Shown one piece after another: positions 58,406 to 64,000 of a DNA stretch of 64,000 nucleotides (the first letter of the stretch is position 1; each line of letters begins with the position of its first letter). The stretch spans positions 1,550,001-1,614,000 of the forward strand of contig SRSI01000078.1 of NCBI GenBank assembly GCA_005656395.1. The letters are read 5' to 3'. A program made the translations under genes and the position numbers. A model generated the notes under the pieces. That model saw nothing but the letters and a program-made list of their open reading frames with translations. It did no database searches and was not told where the DNA came from. The DNA is from Strongyloides papillosus (lineage: Eukaryota; Nematoda; Chromadorea; Rhabditida; Strongyloididae).

Positions 58406-59247
58406 CAGAGTGGCCCGCATAAGTCTTCCCAGACATTTGCATATATATCTCCGTACATAGATAAGCTACAAAAACGGTATTATAGTCATTTAATAGCTGA
58501 GATACATACTATTTTAAATCTATAAATTTTATAGCGAAATATGGATTCTGAGCAGAGTTGTAAACTTTTGGGATTTAAGTGCATTTTTCGACTTTCATCA
58601 ACTGTGACTTTTTTATTTAAAAAGATTTTTCAATAATTGTAACAGATTCTGAAAGTAAAAAGACTTTTGCACCAAATCAAAAAATTTCATGAAGATTGAA
58701 GTTTAGCAACTATGTTTAATTTTTAAATAAAAGAAAAAAATCTCGGTTTTTATCGAAATTTTAATGTTTTTTTAGAATAAAATTTTAATCAGGTAATTTT
58801 AAAAGATGTTCTATCAATATTCCAATGAGTAAGCGAAGCTCTTTCGAATAAGTGTAGTATCACTAAACTTGATTGAGTTTGAAGACAGTTATAAATAGTC
58901 AAAAATTGACTATTTTTTACAGTAATTATTCTAGTAAAAAAGAAAATATGTCAATTTTTTTAAAATTTCCGGGTACGGATTATGTTTTATTTTCAAAAGT
59001 ATTTAAAATATTGTTCTATTTTGATAAATGCTTGCTCGTACTTTTAAAATACAGGTATGAGATTATGAGTGGATATATGACAAATTTAAAAGACACATTA
59101 TAATTGTTCTTACAGAGTAATATCTATACAAATAGTATAAAATGATAGTAAATGGTTTGAAAATATTGAAAAAATTATTTTTTTCTTAAATTTGATTGAT
59201 AAAGAATATTTCAGTTTCTTAGGCAACTTATGAACAAATAAGTAACA
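58406..59247. mobile_element. Foldback L2, half copy
   Basis: Starts TACAGAGTGGCCCGCATAAG and is the complement of 8245-9079, so it is part of the same duplicated block as the USP segment and not a separate insertion. It stops near 59247, where hAT-like sequence begins. Confidence 0.8.
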
Positions 59248-59268
59248 TGCATCAAAATAGAAAATTTT

Positions 59269-60175
59269 AGTGCCGGGTCGGGTAATAAAAAATATTTTCT
59301 CCGAAATATTTATTTCTAATTAAACTTAACTACATATACTTTTACAACAAAGAATTTATTATAAAATTTACTTAAAAAGAGACTTTGTTAATCTCATTAG
59401 AAATAGCAGCAGCAATATCAGTAGATTTTGAAGATACTGGAAATACAACGGTCTCCCACTTCTCTACATCAAAACCATTTGATTTAAAAATCACCACTGA
59501 CAGGAACTTTCTTTTTTGAAATTTATAACCATCAAATGATAAAAGAAAATTATATATAGTCTTTAAGTCCATCTTGAAGCTTAGCATATGCTTCATTAGC
59601 TAAATACATGGCGTATCATTGAACAGTAGAAGCAGATGTTAGTGAATTATTAAAAAATTTAAACTCTTTATTAGAAAATATTTTAAAGATATTAAAAATT
59701 TATTGAAAATTATCTTAAATAATATACTTACCTGTAACATATGTTCATTTTAATGAAATTCAGAGCTATACTTTTCTTATCATAATCTTTTTTTCCTCCT
59801 CCTTTACTTTAAAAAATGTGGTTATCTTGTTTGGTACTGACTCTTTTGACTGGACTATATACAATTTATAGACATTTCTTAAATGTTTGTCGAAATTTGA
59901 AGTTCCATATTTACGTGGATTGTTTGTAGTAAATTCAGCGAGATTAGAAGATTCTAAAAATGTAAATGATATTACTTTGACCATAAACATACCACAAATT
60001 TTACAGGTAAATTTTAAAGCACAACCAACAATTTCTTTTTTAAAAAATACAGCATACTTACTGTTGGTGTTTGAATTAATGACTTCACAGATTTGATTTT
60101 CTCTATCATCATCACTTTCACCATCATTACTCTTAGTGTGTGTTCTTTTCCGTTTCACTTCTTTTGGCATATCTA
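59269..60175 (-). pseudogene. hAT-type transposase fragment with BED-like finger
   Basis: Frame 60170-59766 starts MPKEVKRKRTHTKS, a basic acidic leader, then a BED-type finger: CKICG, TSNFDKHL and a final Tyr where His is expected. Frame 59596-59372 downstream may be a further exon. Sequence GTGCCGGGTCGGG at 59271 resembles a hAT terminus. No catalytic core is present. Confidence 0.55.
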
Positions 60176-60482
60176 AAGTAAAAAATTAATGATACTTACA
60201 CACAAAAAATAAAAAGGACACAGGTTTGCATAAAATGTAACAATTTGTCCCACCTAAAAAAATTTGAATTTTCTTAATTTACGACTAATTTTATCGCAAT
60301 TATTTCGTTTATAAAAATTAAAACAATAGTTAGGAAATTATTAAAATAAGTTTCTAATTTTCTAGTATACTATTTTTATTTTAGAATACAAGTTGTTTTC
60401 TACAATCCATTTTAAAATACATGATTAAAATTTAATTCGATGTAAAATTACAAAAACTTTTATAAAAAAAATTTTTAACATA

Positions 60483-61931
60483 GAGGGTGGCCCACCTAAT
60501 TTTCCCCAGACATTTGCATGTATATCTCCGCGCATAGATAAGCTACAAACATAGTATTATAATTATTTTGTAGCTGAGATATATGCCATCTTAAATCTAT
60601 TGACATATTAACGAAATGTAGATTCTAGGCGAAGGTATGGGCTTTCGAAATTTAGATACATTTTTCGACTTTCATTAACTGTAACTTTTTTATTTAGAAA
60701 GATTTTTTTATAGTTGTTGCAGATTCTGAAAGTACAAAGTCTTTTGTACTAAACCCCAAAAGTACATAAAAATTGAAGTCCGGAAACTATGGTTTATTTT
60801 TAAATTAAAGTTAAAAATCTTGATTTTTTCCAAAAAATCGATGTTTTTTAAGAATAACATTTTAATCAGATAATTTTTAAAACATTTTTATTGATATTCT
60901 GATAGAGTAAGCGAAGCTCTATCAAATAAGTATATGACCGTTTAGAGCCGTTGACTTTGAAAGAAGTTATGATTTGCCAAAATCGACTTTTTGACGTTTT
61001 CATTTGAAAGTTAAAATACAAATAATACTTTCCCTGACCTTTATGGTATCCTAACAGTAATAATAACCCTCCTTATCCTTATTAGTTTACAGATTATTAC
61101 TTGTTCATAAAATTTCTAAAGAACTGAAATATTCTTTATCACCCAAATTCAAGAAAAAAATAATTTTTCTAATATTTTCACACCATTTACTATTATTTTA
61201 TACTATTTTGTATAGATATTGCTCTGTAAGAACAATTATAATGTGTCTTTTAAATTTTTTGTATATCCACTCATAATCTCGTACTCTCTATTTTTAAAAT
61301 ATGAGCGAGTAATAATAAAAACAGAACAATATATTAAGTACTTTTGAAAATAAAACATAATCCGTACCCGAAAACTTGAAAAAAATTGACATATTTTCTT
61401 TTTCTACTAAAATTACTGTAAAAAAAGTCAATTTTTGACTATTCATAACATTCTTCAAACTCAATCAAATTTAGTAGTACTATACTTATTCGATAGAGCA
61501 TTGCTTACTCTATCAGAATATTAATAAACTTTTTTAAAAATTATCTGATTAAAATGTTATTCTTAAAAAACATCGATTTTTTGGAAAAAATCAAGATTTT
61601 TAACTTTAATTTAAAAATAAACCATAGTTTCCGGACTTCAATTTTTATGTACTTTTGGGGGTTAGTACAAAAGACTTTGTACTTTCAGAATCTGCAACAA
61701 CTATAAAAAAATCTTTCCAAATAAAAAAGTTACAGTTGATGAAAGTCGAAAAATGTACCTAAATTTTGAAAGCCTATAACTCCTCCTAGAATCCATATTT
61801 TGTTAATATGACAATAGATTTAGAATGGCATATATCTCAGCTACAAAATAATTATAATACTATGTTTGTAGCTTATCTATGCGCGGAGATATACATGCAA
61901 ATGTCTGGTTAAAATTAGGCGGGCCACCCTG
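60483..61931. mobile_element. Foldback L3
   Basis: 1449-bp near-palindrome, left end GAGGGTGGCCCACCTAATTTT, right end AAATTAGGCGGGCCACCCTG, followed by TA. Same family as L1 but diverged (GCGCATAGATAAG instead of GTACATAGATAAG). Confidence 0.85.
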
Positions 61932-62379
61932 TATATATATATAAATCGTTTGATTTATAAACTTATCTGATATTTCTATTTTTTTTTATCCACCGATACT
62001 ATTACTAAATCAAAATTAACTCTAGAATGCGCAATGTATCAAATTTAATTATTTTTTTTTAAATATTCAAGTATCTTTCAAATGTAAGGATCAACAAGGG
62101 TTATTTCCAATGGAAAAGATTATTTTATGTGATATAGTTAAAAATGAATTAAGATGTTTTCATATTATAAGTTTAATATTGTTGTGAAATATTCTAATAC
62201 ATTAAAAAATTTAAATATATCAATATTTACTAATATAGACCATTTTTAAACATAATATTTAATGACTAAATTCTGATTTTTTAAATAAAGGTAGGATATT
62301 TTTTTAAATTTTACCAACTTATTTATATTACTTTCTCTTAGAATCGTAGATTTTTTCGGGTGTAATAAATTTGAGACAT

Positions 62380-62800
62380 AGTGCTTTCTGGCCAATATGG
62401 TACAACATAAGAATATCTTCGCAAACTCAACTAGAAGAATGTATTGCCAATTTGTTGCATAGTGAATATGAACTTGATTGCGCTACTGAAGAAAATAAAA
62501 AAAAATATACATTTATGAAGCTTTTAATGAAGTTGAAATAGACCATCGACATATACACATTGACCATAACGATAAAACTGCATTGGAAAGATTAGATATG
62601 GCAATTGTAACTTCTTGGCTTTCATACAGAAAAAATATACTTTAAAAAAATAAAAAAGAATTTTGAAATTAGCTGGGTTTCAAGCAAAAATTGCCGATAG
62701 TAAATGTGTTTAGAAAAGAAAGACCATTAGATATTGAATCTAAAATTCAAAAAGAAAATAAAAACTCTATGACGACATCTGACATACCACCTTAAGAATT
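62380..62800 (+). pseudogene. piggyBac-like transposase C-terminal relic
   Basis: Conceptual translation gives SAFWPIWYNIRISSQTQLEE, then after frame changes ALERLDMAIVTSWLSYRKN and LAGFQAKIADSKC, which resembles the C-terminal helices of piggyBac-derived transposases (position of the motif DxAxVxxWLLYRR). Several stops and shifts. The family call is moderate. Confidence 0.5.
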
Positions 62801-63590
62801 TATAACAGATAGGTAATCTCATTCACCTGGTTACATTGGAGCCAGGCGAAGATGCTAATTTCCTAACTGCAAATTTTGTTCTCAAATAATGTGCAGCAAA
62901 TATGAAGTTCATTTATGTCTCAAAAAAAAATAATTGTTTCAAAAAATTCTACAGTAAGAAAATATATAAGTCGTCTATTAAATTTATATATTTAGTAAAA
63001 AAATATATTTTTTATTTGTATAATGGAATATGCAGTGTCAGAAATTTAATGGATACTTATTTATTTTAATATCAAAAAATTTTAGCTTTCTTAAGATGTT
63101 TTAATTATATTTTACAATATTTAAAACAACTTTTTGAATATAAAAATGTTTACTAAAATTTGATAAAAAAATTGCGCATTGTAGGATTAAGATTTCTCTT
63201 TATTTATCACCGAGAAAGCAACAGCATTTAGGAACGCTTCAATTTACTATTTAATCATTTTTACATGTAAAAATTTAAAATTTTTAGAGATTTTTTTAGG
63301 GTATAACTATCAAAATGACTATGATGGTTATCGGTTATTTATGCTACAAAATTAACTTAAATTTTAGTTTTTTTTTTTCACATTATCAATGTGAAATTAG
63401 TATTACTTATACTATAATCATATTGTCATTAAAAAAATTAGATTTATAATCTTATTTAATATTGTATTTAAAAACTGATTATAAAAAAATGTAGAAAAGT
63501 AATCTAGCGCTGTAGAAAACTGTAAAAACCTATTTGTAAATGTGATAATAAAAAATTACGTATTAAAAATAATTTTACTCAGTGAAGAAT
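62801..63590. other. AT-rich spacer, nothing recognised
   Basis: No gene or repeat end can be supported. Confidence 0.5.
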
Positions 63591-63599
63591 GATCTTTTT

Positions 63600-63873
63600 C
63601 TTCGTAGGATCACAATCAAGGGGAATATAAATACCCTTAAAAAATGATTACGAGTACAGTTCTGACTTCTACTAACCAGGCGGAAAAAACCCAATACATA
63701 TTGGGGTAAGTAATTAACTTATATATTTCTTCTTATTGTATCATTATAGTTTTTATTAACTAAATAAAGTTTATATTTTACTATTTACTTATTCACAGGT
63801 GTAAGTACCAACATATTATTTGCTGGACCAAGTGTACTACTCTGTATTTAAGTGAATAGCGTGGTTGCTGTGC
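63600..63873 (+). promoter_or_regulatory. Probable promoter and spliced 5' leader
   Basis: A TATA-like GGAATATAAATACCC (63620) is followed 90 bases on by GGGGTAAGTAATT, a strong donor (about 63704), and by TTATTCACAG (about 63800), an acceptor. This fits a 5' untranslated exon and one ~95-bp intron ahead of the ORF at 63874. It could also be the LTR and leader of a retroelement. Confidence 0.45.
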
Positions 63874-64000
63874 ATGTCTGATACTTGGAGATCGGTTGTG
63901 GAAGAACCTGATACGGATCCGGAGACAGTATCTGACAATCTCTTTACAAGGTCGATTAACGTTATTAGGAATAACCTCTTTGGTCATCATTTTGAGGACA
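63874..64000 (+). CDS. Partial ORF cut by window end
   Basis: Open from the ATG at 63874 for 42 codons to the window end (MSDTWRSVVEEPDTDPE..., then LFTRSINVIRNNLFGHH). Base composition is clearly less AT-rich than the surroundings. It starts with an acidic leader. It may be the first codons of a retroelement gag or of a host gene; I do not recognise it. Confidence 0.5.
   Translation, partial: MSDTWRSVVEEPDTDPETVSDNLFTRSINVIRNNLFGHHFED

Noticed and set aside
58406..59247. L2 as an independent foldback insertion
   Set aside because: It is collinear with the duplicated USP segment, so it came with that block.

Overview
This is an AT-rich eukaryotic nuclear window, not a prokaryotic one. It has spliceosomal-type introns of about 36-117 bp (GT...AG), Pol III tRNA genes with A and B boxes, a GCN2-like kinase relic, and representatives of many eukaryotic DNA transposon superfamilies. 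The taxon cannot be fixed from sequence alone. Tiny introns and dense TEs fit an AT-rich early-diverging fungus or a compact-intron animal. Almost everything here is transposon, nested several layers deep; apart from tRNAs I see no clearly intact host protein gene except possibly a partial ORF at the right edge.

Layout. 1-2.1 kb: a GCN2/eIF2-alpha-kinase-like pseudogene broken by a solo LTR (385 bp class, 5-bp TSD) and frameshifts. 2.8-20.2 kb: a large Mutator-like element (MULE) on the minus strand. Its long left terminal repeat is hit by MITE A1 (8-bp TSD) and by a pogo/Tigger element (3585-7423), which itself carries element J (5012-6589, 4-bp TSD). A 1.45-kb foldback (L1) sits at the gene's 3' end. 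A 6.8-kb CMC/EnSpm-like element (11457-18248) splits the gene with a TA duplication, and removing it restores the reading frame. The MULE transposase is fused to a ubiquitin-specific-protease (USP/C19) domain, with Cys box, zinc-finger and His box all visible. 21.4-25.9 kb: short TIR elements E, B, A2 and C packed against tRNA genes (a tRNA-Thr 3' part, tRNA-Trp, tRNA-Phe). 26.2-28.2 kb: a 2-kb foldback (F) with a piggyBac MITE in one arm. 28.3-31.9 kb: a second MULE gene (five exons) ending in a Ulp1-type cysteine protease domain and starting beside an A-family terminus. 32.2-33.0 kb: element D against a tRNA-Ile 3' part. 33.4-44.3 kb: a decayed hAT element (8-bp TSD) holding a very young Gypsy/Metaviridae element with apparently identical 252-bp LTRs and a 4-bp TSD.

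44.4-55.4 kb: H-family foldbacks, a nearly intact piggyBac (45147-47669, TTAA), a retropepsin relic, and a 2.4-kb foldback (G). 56-59.2 kb: element K with a second piggyBac MITE, then an inverted duplicate of the USP 3' half plus half of foldback L. 59.3-62 kb: BED-finger hAT fragments and foldback L3. 62.4-62.8 kb: a piggyBac-like relic. 63.6-64 kb: a compositionally distinct 5' region leading into an ORF cut by the window end.

The strongest signals are: (1) two MULEs that each carry a different ubiquitin-like-modifier protease, SUMO-type Ulp1 and USP-type deubiquitinase; (2) every tRNA gene or tRNA part in the window has a DNA-transposon terminus within a few bases of its 5' side or inside its D-arm; (3) the young Gypsy element has an ORF1 joining Gag to an ectodomain-like, sequon-bearing segment, a nuclear-localisation-like patch and a long coiled coil, with an antisense membrane-protein ORF downstream of pol.
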